From contig NZ_CP026952.1 of the NCBI RefSeq assembly GCF_003065605.1, positions 1,054,001 through 1,118,000 of the forward strand: DNA of 64,000 nt. Direction: 5' to 3'. A model generated the notes under the pieces. That model worked only from the letters and a program-made list of their open reading frames with translations, was not told where the DNA came from and made no database searches. Within the stretch, counting starts at the first letter, position 1. Every line of letters starts with the position of its first letter. This DNA is from Aeromicrobium chenweiae (GTDB taxonomy: Bacteria > Actinomycetota > Actinomycetes > Propionibacteriales > Nocardioidaceae). The position numbers and the translations under genes are program-made. Positions 1 to 7,723 of this stretch are shown here, in pieces.

Positions 1-1413
1 CCGGTGCTGGTGCACCACCCGGACGACGCGGAGTGGTTCCGCCCCGATCGCATCCTGCCCGACCTGCCGCGCACGTTCGCGGTGGGCAACGACTCGTACG
101 CGCTGCGGCTGGCCAGCTCGACCAAGATCCCGCCGGGACTCGCGATCCTGGACGCTCCGGACGTCGACTCGATCGACCAGGGCAACCGCGACCTCGCCGC
201 CCAGCTGCTCGCTGCCGCGGACCTGTGGCTGTTCGTCACGTCCGCCGCGCGCTACGCCGACCAGGTCCCGTGGGACTACCTGCGCCAGGCCGCCGAGCGC
301 AGCACCTCGGTCGCCGTGGTGCTCGACCGCACGAGCGATGAGGCCGTCAGCGAGGTCCGCGGGCACCTGGCACGCATGATGACCTCACGGGGCCTGTCCG
401 ACTCGCCTCTGTTCACGGTGTCCGAGTCCGGCCTGGACGCCGAGGGGCTCCTGCCCCCGGACACGGTCGCGCCCATCGTCGGCTGGCTCCACGACCTCGC
501 CGCCGACCCCAAGGCCCGGCAGATGGTCGTCCGCCGGACGCTTGACGGTGCGGTCCGGCACGTGGTCATGCGGGCGCACGACGTCGCGGACGCGCTCGAC
601 GCCCAGATCGAGGTCGCCGAGTCGTTCTACCGCGAGGCCGAGACGGTCCAGCGCAAGGCGCTCGACGAGATCTCGACGCGGACCTCGGACGGCACGTTGC
701 TGCGCGGCGAGGTGCTGGCCAGCTGGCAGGAGTTCGTCGGCACCGGCGAGCTGCTGAAGTCCGTCGAGGAGAAGGTCAGCCGTATCCGCGACCGGTTCGT
801 CGACGGCATGACCGGCAAGCGCACCCGCGCCGCCGAGGTGCTCGAGGCGATCGAGACCGGCATCCACATGCTGCTGGTCGAGCACGCGGAGTCCGCGGCC
901 GAGCAGATCTCGCGTGCGTGGACGTCCACGCGCCCCGGCCGGCACCTGCTCGACTCGCAGCGCGGCTTCGACCGCGCGTCCCAGGACTTCCGGGTGCGTG
1001 CCGAGCGCATGGTGCACGACTGGCGCCAGTCGGTGCTCGACCTCGTGCGCGTCGAGGGCGCCGACAAGCGGATGACCGCCCGGTTCCTCGCCTTCGGCGT
1101 CAACGGCATCGGCGTCGCCTTGATGGTCACGATGCTCGCCCGCACGTCCGACGGCCCCGGTGCCGCGGCCCCCGGTCGCAAGCTGCTCGACGCGATCTTC
1201 GGCGAGGCCGCCGTCGACGACATGATCGAGCGTGCCCATGCGGACCTCGACTCCCGGGTCGCGGCGCTCTTCGAGGCCGAGCTGACCCGGTTCAACGCCC
1301 TGCTGGACTCGCCCGAGACCCTCAAGACCGTCCAGGCCGGTCTGCGCGAGTCGGCGCGTCGCGCCGAGTACGCCCGCCACGCCGACTTCCTCGACACAGA
1401 AACGACCTCATGA
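1..1413 (+). CDS. Dynamin-like GTPase-domain protein, 5'-truncated
   Basis: The reading frame is open from the first base, so the start and the P-loop lie outside the window; 470 codons are visible. A G3-like motif (LDAPDVDS) lies near residue 50, followed by a degenerate G4 region (VVLDRT). The rest is a long helical, Arg/Glu-rich region with a short hydrophobic stretch near residues 355-375 (NGIGVALMVTMLA). This layout fits the paired dynamin/YfjP-like GTPases of actinobacteria. The stop overlaps the next GTPase start (ATGA), so the two are translationally coupled and probably form one membrane-associated pair. The substrate and exact role are unknown; remodelling or stress protection of the membrane is an inference from the family only. 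Confidence 0.75.
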   Translation, partial: PVLVHHPDDAEWFRPDRILPDLPRTFAVGNDSYALRLASSTKIPPGLAILDAPDVDSIDQGNRDLAAQLLAAADLWLFVTSAARYADQVPWDYLRQAAERSTSVAVVLDRTSDEAVSEVRGHLARMMTSRGLSDSPLFTVSESGLDAEGLLPPDTVAPIVGWLHDLAADPKARQMVVRRTLDGAVRHVVMRAHDVADALDAQIEVAESFYREAETVQRKALDEISTRTSDGTLLRGEVLASWQEFVGTGELLKSVEEKVSRIRDRFVDGMTGKRTRAAEVLEAIETGIHMLLVEHAESAAEQISRAWTSTRPGRHLLDSQRGFDRASQDFRVRAERMVHDWRQSVLDLVRVEGADKRMTARFLAFGVNGIGVALMVTMLARTSDGPGAAAPGRKLLDAIFGEAAVDDMIERAHADLDSRVAALFEAELTRFNALLDSPETLKTVQAGLRESARRAEYARHADFLDTETTS

Positions 1414-3077
1414 CCGACACCGTCAGCGCCGTCACCACCGCCGACGCCTCGTTCGACGGAGTGCGCAACGACGTCGCCACCCGCCTCGACGGGCTGACCC
1501 ACGCGGTCGAGGCGGCCCGTGGGCGCATCGACGAGGAGATCCTCGCACCGGCCGAGACGTTGTCCGGCCGTGCCGCCGAGCGACTGACGCTGTCGGGGGA
1601 GCACACGATCGTGGCGCTCGCCGGCGCCACCGGCTCGGGCAAGTCCTCGCTGTTCAACGCGCTGACCGACCTCGAGCTCGCCGGTGTCGGCGTCCGACGC
1701 CCCACGACGTCCTGGGCGCTCGCCTGCGCGTGGGGGCCCGACGGTGCGCAGGGCCTGCTCGAGTGGATGGGCATCCCGGCGCGGCACCAGGTCTCGCGCA
1801 TGAGCATGCTCGACCACTCCTCGGAGGACACCAAGCTCGAGGGGCTCGTCCTGCTCGACCTGCCCGACCACGACTCCACCGAGGTGTCCCACCACCTCGA
1901 GATGGACCGCCTGGTCAAGTACGCGGACCTGCTCGTGTGGGTGCTGGACCCGCAGAAGTACGCCGACGCCGCGATCCACGACCGCTACATCCGGCCCATG
2001 GCGTCCTACAGCGACGTCACGCTCGTCGTGCTCAACCAGATCGACCGGATCCCGTTCGAGGAGCGCGACCGCGCCCTGGCCGACGTGCGGCGCATCCTGG
2101 CCGACGAAGGACTGCCCGACGTCCCGGTGATCGGCGTCTCGGCGACCCGTGGCGACGGCGTCGACGAGCTCAAGCGTGAGCTCGCCGCCCGCATCCGTGC
2201 CAAGTCGTCCGCGAAGGCCCGGCTGGCGTCCGACATCTCGGCTGCGGCCGAGGGCGTGGCGCGCGTCGGGGGATCCGCGGAGGCACCCGGCATCAGCCCG
2301 GCCGACCGGCAGGCCCTGGACCAGGCGCTGGTGGAGTGCGCCGGCGTGCCGCGAGTGGTCGAGGCGATCGCCGCCTCGAACCGGCGCCGCGCCGTGCTGC
2401 GCACGGGCTGGCCGTTCGCCCGCTGGGCGGCCCGGTTCGGCAAGAAGCCGCTCGACGAGCTCGAGCTGGGCGACGACATGTCCCCGTCCTCGCTCGCCCG
2501 CGAGGCGGTGCCCGGGGCCGGCAGCGTCCAGCGCGCCAACGCCGAGCTGGCGATCCGCGACGTCGCCGAGAAGGCCGCGGTCGGCCTGGAGCGTCCGTGG
2601 CGTGACGCGGTGCGCGACGCGGCGACCGCGCGGGGTGAGGACATCATCGACGAGCTCGACCGCGCCGTGCGCGACACCACCGTCGACGTCGCCAAGGCGC
2701 CGTTCTGGTGGAAGGTCGTCCAGGCCGTGCAGCTGCTCGCCGTGGTCGCGGTCTTCGCCGGGGTGGTGTGGCTCGTCGCGGAGGGCATCGCCGCGCTGAT
2801 CTCCGCCGACCTGTCCGACCGAGGCAACGTCGGCGGCGTCCCCCTGGTCGTGGTCGTGGCCATCTGCGCGCTCATCGGTGGCATCGTGCTGGCCGCGCTG
2901 TCCCGGGTCGTAGCCGGCATCGGTGGCCGGCGCAGGGCCCAGCGGGCCGACGCCGAGCTGCGTGCCGCGATCGACCGGGTCGCGACCGAGAAGGTCATCG
3001 CCCCCATCCAGGTCGAGCTCGACGCCTACGCGACGTACCGCTCCGGCATCCTCACCGCGCTGGCACCCACCGCGTAG
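1410..3077 (+). CDS. Dynamin-like / YfjP-type GTPase with C-terminal membrane anchor
   Basis: 555 residues. The P-loop GATGSGKSS is at residues 72-80, the G3 motif DLPD near 150 and G4 NQID near 209, so all main GTP-binding motifs are present. Two hydrophobic segments follow near residues 436-464 and 481-503, giving a soluble N-terminal GTPase and a membrane-anchored C-terminus. The ATG at 1410 overlaps the stop of the upstream partner (ATGA) and was chosen over an in-frame start at 918 that would lie wholly inside the upstream gene. Unlike its partner it has a clear G4, so it is probably the more active GTPase of the pair. The cellular function is not established by the sequence. Confidence 0.8.
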   Translation: MTDTVSAVTTADASFDGVRNDVATRLDGLTHAVEAARGRIDEEILAPAETLSGRAAERLTLSGEHTIVALAGATGSGKSSLFNALTDLELAGVGVRRPTTSWALACAWGPDGAQGLLEWMGIPARHQVSRMSMLDHSSEDTKLEGLVLLDLPDHDSTEVSHHLEMDRLVKYADLLVWVLDPQKYADAAIHDRYIRPMASYSDVTLVVLNQIDRIPFEERDRALADVRRILADEGLPDVPVIGVSATRGDGVDELKRELAARIRAKSSAKARLASDISAAAEGVARVGGSAEAPGISPADRQALDQALVECAGVPRVVEAIAASNRRRAVLRTGWPFARWAARFGKKPLDELELGDDMSPSSLAREAVPGAGSVQRANAELAIRDVAEKAAVGLERPWRDAVRDAATARGEDIIDELDRAVRDTTVDVAKAPFWWKVVQAVQLLAVVAVFAGVVWLVAEGIAALISADLSDRGNVGGVPLVVVVAICALIGGIVLAALSRVVAGIGGRRRAQRADAELRAAIDRVATEKVIAPIQVELDAYATYRSGILTALAPTA

Positions 3078-3097
3078 GTCTCCCGGGCCCCGGTCGA

Positions 3098-3103
3098 TAG
3101 GCT
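3098..3103 (+). promoter_or_regulatory. -10 element TAGGCT of leaderless ettA
   Basis: TAGGCT (TAnnnT) ends 7 nt before the ettA ATG at 3111 and there is no Shine-Dalgarno sequence in that gap. Transcription would therefore begin at or next to the start codon. The same arrangement recurs upstream of many genes here. Confidence 0.55.
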
Positions 3104-3110
3104 GGGGGGC

Positions 3111-4793
3111 ATGGCTGAATACGTACTTTCCCTGCGCAACGTCCGCAAGGCCCACGGCGACAAGGTGGTGCTCGACAACGTCACGCTGTCGTTCCTGCAC
3201 GGCGCCAAGATCGGTGTCGTCGGACCCAACGGCATGGGCAAGTCGTCGCTGCTCAAGCTCATGGCCGGGCTCGACCACCCCAACAACGGCGACCTCGTCC
3301 GGGACCCCGACGCGACGGTGGGGATGCTCCAGCAGGAGCCGCCGCTGACCGAGGGCAAGACGGTCCTGGAGAACGTCCAGGAGGCCGTGGCGGAGATCAA
3401 GGGCAAGCTCGACCGGTTCAACGCCATCAGCGAGGAGCTCGCGAGCCCCGACGCCGACTACGACACCCTCCTGGCGGAGATGGGTGACCTGCAGACCGAC
3501 CTCGACACCCACAACGCGTGGGAGCTCGACTCGCGGCTCGACCAGGCCATGGACGCGCTGCGGTGCCCGCCGGCCGACGAGCTGGTCGACCACCTGTCCG
3601 GTGGCGAGCGGCGCCGCGTCGCGCTCTGCAAGCTGCTGCTGCAGCAGCCCGACCTCCTCCTGCTCGACGAGCCCACCAACCACCTGGACGCCGAGAGCGT
3701 GCAGTGGCTCGAGGGACACCTCAAGTCGTACCCGGGTGCAGTCCTCGCGGTGACCCACGACCGCTACTTCCTCGACAACGTCGCCGAGTGGATCGCCGAG
3801 GTCGACCGTGGGTCCATCCACGGCTACGAGGGCAACTACTCGACGTACCTCGAGACCAAGAAGGAACGCCTCAAGATCGAGGGCCAGAAGGACGCCAAGC
3901 GCGCCAAGATGCTCGAGCGCGAGCTCGACTGGGTGCGCTCGAACGCGAAGGGTCGCCAGACCAAGTCCAAGTCGCGTCTGGCCCGCTACGAGGAGCTCGC
4001 CGCCGAGGCCGAGAAGGCCCGCAAGATCGACACCAGCGAGATCAACATCCCGGCCGGACCGCGCCTCGGTGACGTCGTGCTCGACGCGAAGGGCCTGACC
4101 AAGGCGTTCGACGACCGCGTGCTGTGGGACAACATCTCGTTCACCCTGCCGCGCGCCGGCATCGTCGGCGTGGTCGGACCCAACGGCGTCGGCAAGACCA
4201 CGCTGTTCCGGATGATCACCGGCGAGGAGAAGCCCGACTCGGGCACGCTCGAGGTCGGCAAGACCGTGAAGATCGGCTACGCCGACCAGAACCGTGGCGA
4301 CATCGACGGGAACAAGAACGTCTGGGAGGTCGTGTCCGAGGGCCTCGACTTCATCAAGGTGGCCAACTTCGAGATGAACAGCCGCGCGTACGTCGCGTCG
4401 TTCGGCTTCAAGGGTGCCGACCAGCAGAAGAAGGCCAGCGTGCTCTCCGGTGGTGAGCGCAACCGCCTCAACCTGGCACTGACCCTCAAGCAGGGCGGCA
4501 ACCTGTTGCTGCTCGATGAGCCGACCAACGACCTGGACGTCGAGACGCTGTCCTCGCTCGAGGACGCGCTGCTCGACTTCCCCGGCTGCGCCGTCGTGAC
4601 GTCGCACGACCGGTGGTTCCTCGACCGCATCGCGACGCACATCCTGGCGTGGGAGGGCACCGAGGAGAACCCGGCCCAGTGGTTCTGGTTCGAGGGCAAC
4701 TTCCAGGCGTACGAGGACAACAAGATCGAGCGCCTCGGCGTCGACGCCGCCCGTCCGCACCGGGTCACGCACCGCCGCCTCACCCGCGACTGA
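3111..4793 (+). CDS. ettA: Energy-dependent translational throttle protein EttA (ABC-F ATPase)
   Basis: 560 residues, the usual EttA length (about 555). It has two ABC cassettes without membrane segments: Walker A GPNGMGKS at 38-45 and GPNGVGKTT near 356, signature LSGGER near 162 and 445, and Walker B plus switch LLLLDEPTNHLD and LLLLDEPTNDLD. A Lys/Arg-rich linker near residues 250-300 (around KKERLKIEGQKDAKRAK) matches the P-site tRNA interaction motif of ABC-F proteins. EttA binds the ribosomal E site and gates entry into the elongation cycle according to ATP/ADP ratio. The M. tuberculosis homologue (Rv2477c) lies near glbO and pepN, also present here. A repeat-type hairpin follows 20 bp after the stop. 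Confidence 0.92.
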   Translation: MAEYVLSLRNVRKAHGDKVVLDNVTLSFLHGAKIGVVGPNGMGKSSLLKLMAGLDHPNNGDLVRDPDATVGMLQQEPPLTEGKTVLENVQEAVAEIKGKLDRFNAISEELASPDADYDTLLAEMGDLQTDLDTHNAWELDSRLDQAMDALRCPPADELVDHLSGGERRRVALCKLLLQQPDLLLLDEPTNHLDAESVQWLEGHLKSYPGAVLAVTHDRYFLDNVAEWIAEVDRGSIHGYEGNYSTYLETKKERLKIEGQKDAKRAKMLERELDWVRSNAKGRQTKSKSRLARYEELAAEAEKARKIDTSEINIPAGPRLGDVVLDAKGLTKAFDDRVLWDNISFTLPRAGIVGVVGPNGVGKTTLFRMITGEEKPDSGTLEVGKTVKIGYADQNRGDIDGNKNVWEVVSEGLDFIKVANFEMNSRAYVASFGFKGADQQKKASVLSGGERNRLNLALTLKQGGNLLLLDEPTNDLDVETLSSLEDALLDFPGCAVVTSHDRWFLDRIATHILAWEGTEENPAQWFWFEGNFQAYEDNKIERLGVDAARPHRVTHRRLTRD

Positions 4794-4814
4794 GCACCCC
4801 CCCCAGCCCAGGTT

Positions 4815-4882
4815 TGCGGGCTCCTGCACGTTTCCGCCCCGCGGATTCGGTGCAGGACCCCGCAGATCTGGGCTGGGGTCAG
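4815..4882. repeat. 68-bp palindromic repeat, copy A, covering the DUF559 stop codon
   Basis: This segment is repeated at 5841-5908 with 66 of 68 bases identical. It contains inverted words (CTCCTGCAC / GTGCAGGAC; TGCGGG / CCCGCA) around a CCGCGG centre. With flanking bases copy A gains a further outer pair, CCCCAGCCCAG at 4801-4811 and CTGGGCTGGGG near 4868-4878. On the minus strand the repeat starts one base before the stop codon of the DUF559 gene. It may also terminate ettA on the plus strand. Confidence 0.85.
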
Positions 4883-5745
4883 GCTGCGTGGTTGAGGGCC
4901 TGACGGACGCGAGCGACGACCGTCCAAGGGTTCTTCATGTCCTCGGACGTGATGACGATGACCCGCCATCCCGCCGCCTCGAGCTGCTCTCGGCGCAGGT
5001 GGTCCCACTGACGCTGCTTGGCGTCCCGCTCGTGCTGCCAGCCGTCGTACTCGACGAGCACCTTCCAGCGGCGGTAAACGAGGTCCCCGCAGGCCAGCCA
5101 CCGGCCGTTGTCGTCCACGATGTCGACGTTGAGCTCGGGCTCCGGCAGGCCCGCGGCATGCAGGTCCCAGCGCAGGTGCGACTCCTTCACCGACGCCACA
5201 CGCTCACGCACGAGCGGTGCGACACGCCGCGCCTTCCTCACCCCGTCGAGGTGAGACGCGATCACGTATGCACGCAGGTCGAGCAGGTCGACCTCGCCGC
5301 GGGCGACGAACCAGTCACCCGCCGCCAGCAGGTCGCGACGGGACAGGACGGTCGCGGCGTCGACGAAGGTCCGCCGCGGACCGAGCACGGGCATCCCGTC
5401 GATCTCGACCGGGCGCAGTCTCTCCTGGCGGCGGTGCAGGACGATTCCGGCGCGGTCGATCTCCGACCAGGTGCTGATCGAGAAGTGCAGCGGGAATGCC
5501 GATCCGAGATCCAGCCCGCGCAGGCGCAGGGCGGTCGTGTGACTGGCAGCCGCCCCGGGCGGCAGGACGAGGCGGGCGGCCTCGACGTGCAGCCGCAGCG
5601 TGGGCTCGGTGTCACTGGTGCGGTAGATGCCGGGTCGAAGCATCGCGAACCGTGAGCCCTGCAGCGTGCGGCGGGTCAGGCCGGCCTTCTCGGCGTCGGC
5701 GACGGTGAACGCGTGGCCGCGCAACGCGGCAGGAATGGCGTACAT
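4879..5745 (-). CDS. DUF559-type endonuclease-fold protein with AbiEi-like N-terminus
   Basis: 288 residues. The N-terminal part (about 1-60) resembles the winged-helix start of AbiEi/DUF559 proteins (VADAEKAGLTRRTLQGSRFAM, in part). The C-terminal 100 residues carry the Vsr/DUF559 nuclease-fold pattern: an acidic residue in KESHLRWDL, the strand ACGDLVYRRWKVLVEYDGWQ with its acidic D and E/D, and the late strand GWRVIVITSEDM. These proteins are common and often multicopy in actinobacteria, and their substrate is unknown. The gene is flanked by two near-identical 68-bp repeats and interrupts the interval between ettA and the MarR gene, which suggests acquisition as a small cassette. No transposase is nearby. 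A nuclease role is an inference from fold motifs. Confidence 0.75.
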   Translation of the reverse strand: MYAIPAALRGHAFTVADAEKAGLTRRTLQGSRFAMLRPGIYRTSDTEPTLRLHVEAARLVLPPGAAASHTTALRLRGLDLGSAFPLHFSISTWSEIDRAGIVLHRRQERLRPVEIDGMPVLGPRRTFVDAATVLSRRDLLAAGDWFVARGEVDLLDLRAYVIASHLDGVRKARRVAPLVRERVASVKESHLRWDLHAAGLPEPELNVDIVDDNGRWLACGDLVYRRWKVLVEYDGWQHERDAKQRQWDHLRREQLEAAGWRVIVITSEDMKNPWTVVARVRQALNHAA

Positions 5746-5840
5746 CCGGCCACCCTGCGCCGGGGAGGGGTGCCCGCAGAGGCCGCCCGGTCGTCCTGGG
5801 GACGCGTGAGCGCACGACCTACGCCTGTGGACACCCCGAG

Positions 5841-5908
5841 TGCGGGCTCCTGCACGTTTCTGCCCCGCGGATTCGGTGCAGGACCCCGCAAATCTGGGCT
5901 GGGGTCAG
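5841..5908. repeat. 68-bp palindromic repeat, copy B, covering the MarR stop codon
   Basis: Copy of 4815-4882 with two substitutions. On the minus strand it begins one base before the stop codon of the MarR gene (stop at 5905-5907), exactly as copy A sits on the DUF559 stop. The outer left arm present at copy A (CCCCAGCCCAG) is not preserved here. Confidence 0.85.
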
Positions 5909-6378
5909 AACTTCCGGCCGTTGAGCTGTTCCTGGACCTTCTGCATGACGCGGCCGACCGCCGCGAGGTCTGCCGGGTCGGCGTTCTCGATCAGGTAGCC
6001 GTGGACGCCGCGCACGTGGGTGTGGGCCGCGGCCTCGAGGATGCTGAAGCCGTGGTCGGTGAGGATCGCGGACACCCCGCGACCGTCGTCCGAGCACTGG
6101 CCCCTGCGGACGATCCCCTCGCGCTCGAGCCGGGCGATCGTGTGCGTGACGCGGCTGCGCGAGTGCGACACGGCATCGGCCAGCTCGGCCATGCGGATGG
6201 ACCGGTCAGGGGACTCCGACAGCCGTACCAGGATCTCGTACTCCGGCATGGACAGGCCGTGGGCGGCGCGCAGATCGCGGTCGAGGCGGTCCATGAGGAC
6301 GGTGGTGCCGCCGAGGAACGAGCGCCAGATGCGCTGCTGCTCGGTGCTGAGCCACGGGGTGTCGGTCACGGTTTCCAT
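5905..6378 (-). CDS. MarR-family transcriptional regulator
   Basis: 157 residues, normal for MarR. The winged helix lies around residues 45-110, with the recognition segment SIRMAELADAVSHSRSRVTHT and the wing EREGIVRRGQCSDDGRG. It is divergent from the YceI gene across a 97-bp gap holding two inverted repeats, so it most likely represses itself and yceI. The ATG at 6378 has TAGGAT 6 nt upstream on the minus strand, indicating a leaderless transcript and fixing the start. The ligand is unknown; DUF24-type redox cysteines are absent, the only Cys being in the wing (GQCSDD). Confidence 0.87.
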   Translation of the reverse strand: METVTDTPWLSTEQQRIWRSFLGGTTVLMDRLDRDLRAAHGLSMPEYEILVRLSESPDRSIRMAELADAVSHSRSRVTHTIARLEREGIVRRGQCSDDGRGVSAILTDHGFSILEAAAHTHVRGVHGYLIENADPADLAAVGRVMQKVQEQLNGRKF

Positions 6379-6406
6379 GCTTCCATCCTATGTCGTGAGA
6401 CGGTTG

Positions 6407-6455
6407 GTTGAATGTTCAACGTCTGCTACTCTCTATCTAGTTGAAGTATCAACTA
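6407..6455. promoter_or_regulatory. Paired MarR-type operator between marR and yceI
   Basis: Two inverted repeats with the same half-site: GTTGAATGTTCAAC at 6407-6420 and TAGTTGA-AGTA-TCAACTA at 6438-6455. Their centres are 33 bp apart. The first lies upstream of the TAGGAT -10 of marR (6385-6390), the second just upstream of yceI. Their position suits simultaneous control of both genes by the MarR protein. Confidence 0.7.
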
Positions 6456-6475
6456 CAAACGTCGAGGAGACCCCC

Positions 6476-7021
6476 ATGAGCACTGCCACCGCCGTCAGCA
6501 CCGGAACCTGGAACCTTGATCCGACCCACACCGAGATCGGTTTCACCGTCCGCCACCTCATGAGCAAGGTGCGCGGCAAGTTCGAGACCTTCGAGGGCTC
6601 GATCGTCACTGCGGAGAACCTCGCCGACTCGTCGGTCAAGGTCTCGATCGACCTCAGCTCGATCAACACCGGCACCGCGGACCGTGACGCGCACCTGCGC
6701 TCGAGCGACTTCTTCGGCGTCGACACCTACCCGACGATGACCTTCACGTCGACCGGCGTCGTCGACAAGGGCGACAACGAGCTCGTCGTCACCGGTGACC
6801 TCGCGATCAAGGACGTCACCAAGCCCGTCGAGCTCAAGGTCGAGTTCCTCGGCGAGGGCGGCGACCCGTGGGGCGGCACCCGCGTGGGCGTCGAGGCCAC
6901 CACGACGATCAGCCGCAAGGAGTTCGGCATCGACTTCAACATCCCCGTCGGCGGTGACACCGTCATGATCGGCGACAAGATCACGATCAACATCGTCGCC
7001 GAGGCCGTCCTCCAGGCCTGA
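6476..7021 (+). CDS. YceI-family lipid-binding-like protein
   Basis: 181 residues, typical for YceI. Hallmarks are the opening WNLDPTHTEIGFTVRHLMSKVRG (in part), the FEGSI strand, DAHLRSSDFFGVDTYPTM and the late SRKEFGIDFN. The fold is a lipocalin-like barrel that binds isoprenoids in characterised members. No signal peptide is seen, so this is a cytoplasmic form. The ATG at 6476 is preceded by GAGGAG; longer in-frame starts would run through the operator and the MarR gene. It is likely controlled by the divergent MarR regulator. It converges on the TetR gene with only 9 bp between stops. Confidence 0.88.
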   Translation: MSTATAVSTGTWNLDPTHTEIGFTVRHLMSKVRGKFETFEGSIVTAENLADSSVKVSIDLSSINTGTADRDAHLRSSDFFGVDTYPTMTFTSTGVVDKGDNELVVTGDLAIKDVTKPVELKVEFLGEGGDPWGGTRVGVEATTTISRKEFGIDFNIPVGGDTVMIGDKITINIVAEAVLQA

Positions 7022-7030
7022 ACGACCGCG

Positions 7031-7630
7031 TCAGGCCGAAGGTTGCGCGGGCGCGGCCCGGGCCGCCGTCATGCGGATCGCGAGATCTGCGTGCAGCGTC
7101 GCGAGGTCGTGGCCCGAGCGTGACCCGCCCGGCTCGAACCACCGCACGAGATCGACGCCCAGGGACAGCAGCGAGAACGCCGTCCCGGGGATGTCGGTGA
7201 CATCCAGGACGCCCTGGTCGACCCCGTCGGCCAGGGCGTCCTGCATCGTCCGCTCGATGCTGCGCCGCAGGGTCGCGACCTCGGCGCGGTGCTCGGGGGT
7301 GAGCGCGTGGTACTCGTACTGAACGATGCGCCCGACCCGGCTGTTGTCCGCGTGCCACAGGCTGAAGTCGTAGACCATGGTCCGCAGGCGATCGACCGGG
7401 TCGCTGCTGGAGGCGGCGGCCCGGTTGATGACGGCCAGGGCCGACCGGTGGCCGTCGAGGCTGACGGTGAAGAGCAGGCTCTCCTTGGAGTCGTGGTGGA
7501 CGTAGACCGCTGCGGGGCTCATCCCGGCGCGCGACGCGATGTCGCGCGTCGTCGTCGCCGCGAAGCCCTTCTCGGCGAACGCCTCGACGGCGGCGTTGAT
7601 GAGTCGTTCGCGTGCCGTGTTCGTGGTCAT
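7031..7630 (-). CDS. TetR-family regulator of acyl-CoA metabolism
   Basis: 199 residues. The TetR helix-turn-helix is at about 10-55 (RERLINAAVEAFAEKGF, TTRDIASRAGMSPAAVYVHH), followed by a helical ligand domain ending in FSLLSLGVDLVRWF. The ATG at 7630 follows GAGGAG and was preferred over an upstream in-frame start at 7681 that would overlap the operator. The gene is divergent from the acyl-CoA dehydrogenase operon, with the perfect palindrome CTAAGCAAGCGCTTAG between them. The same palindrome stands in front of the SDR operon at 27.06 kb, so this protein probably controls both, with an acyl-CoA as ligand (inference). Confidence 0.85.
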   Translation of the reverse strand: MTTNTARERLINAAVEAFAEKGFAATTTRDIASRAGMSPAAVYVHHDSKESLLFTVSLDGHRSALAVINRAAASSSDPVDRLRTMVYDFSLWHADNSRVGRIVQYEYHALTPEHRAEVATLRRSIERTMQDALADGVDQGVLDVTDIPGTAFSLLSLGVDLVRWFEPGGSRSGHDLATLHADLAIRMTAARAAPAQPSA

Positions 7631-7646
7631 GTCGCTCCTCTTCTGG

Positions 7647-7689
7647 TTGACAGCATGACGGAGGGATTGCATGCTAAGCAAGCGCTTAG
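7647..7689 (+). promoter_or_regulatory. Promoter and TetR operator CTAAGCAAGCGCTTAG
   Basis: TTGACA at 7647-7652 and CATGCT at 7670-7675 (17-bp spacer) form a promoter for the dehydrogenase operon. The near-palindrome CTAAGC-AAGC-GCTTAG at 7674-7689 overlaps the -10 and start region. It is the exact reverse complement of 27082-27097. Confidence 0.7.
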
Positions 7690-7723
7690 TTCACAACACC
7701 CACATCTCGATCCCGAGGAACCC

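Noticed and set aside
627-4829. 1400-codon open frame on the minus strand, and similar long antisense frames at 11225-15694 and 16217-20182
   Set aside because: They oppose well-recognised genes (GTPases, ettA, fas), have low-complexity Arg/Val/Leu/Gly/Asp-rich translations and no domain motifs; long antisense frames are expected at this G+C.
4801-5908. Insertion sequence around the DUF559 gene
   Set aside because: No transposase, and the flanking repeats are direct copies tied to stop codons rather than terminal inverted repeats with target duplications.
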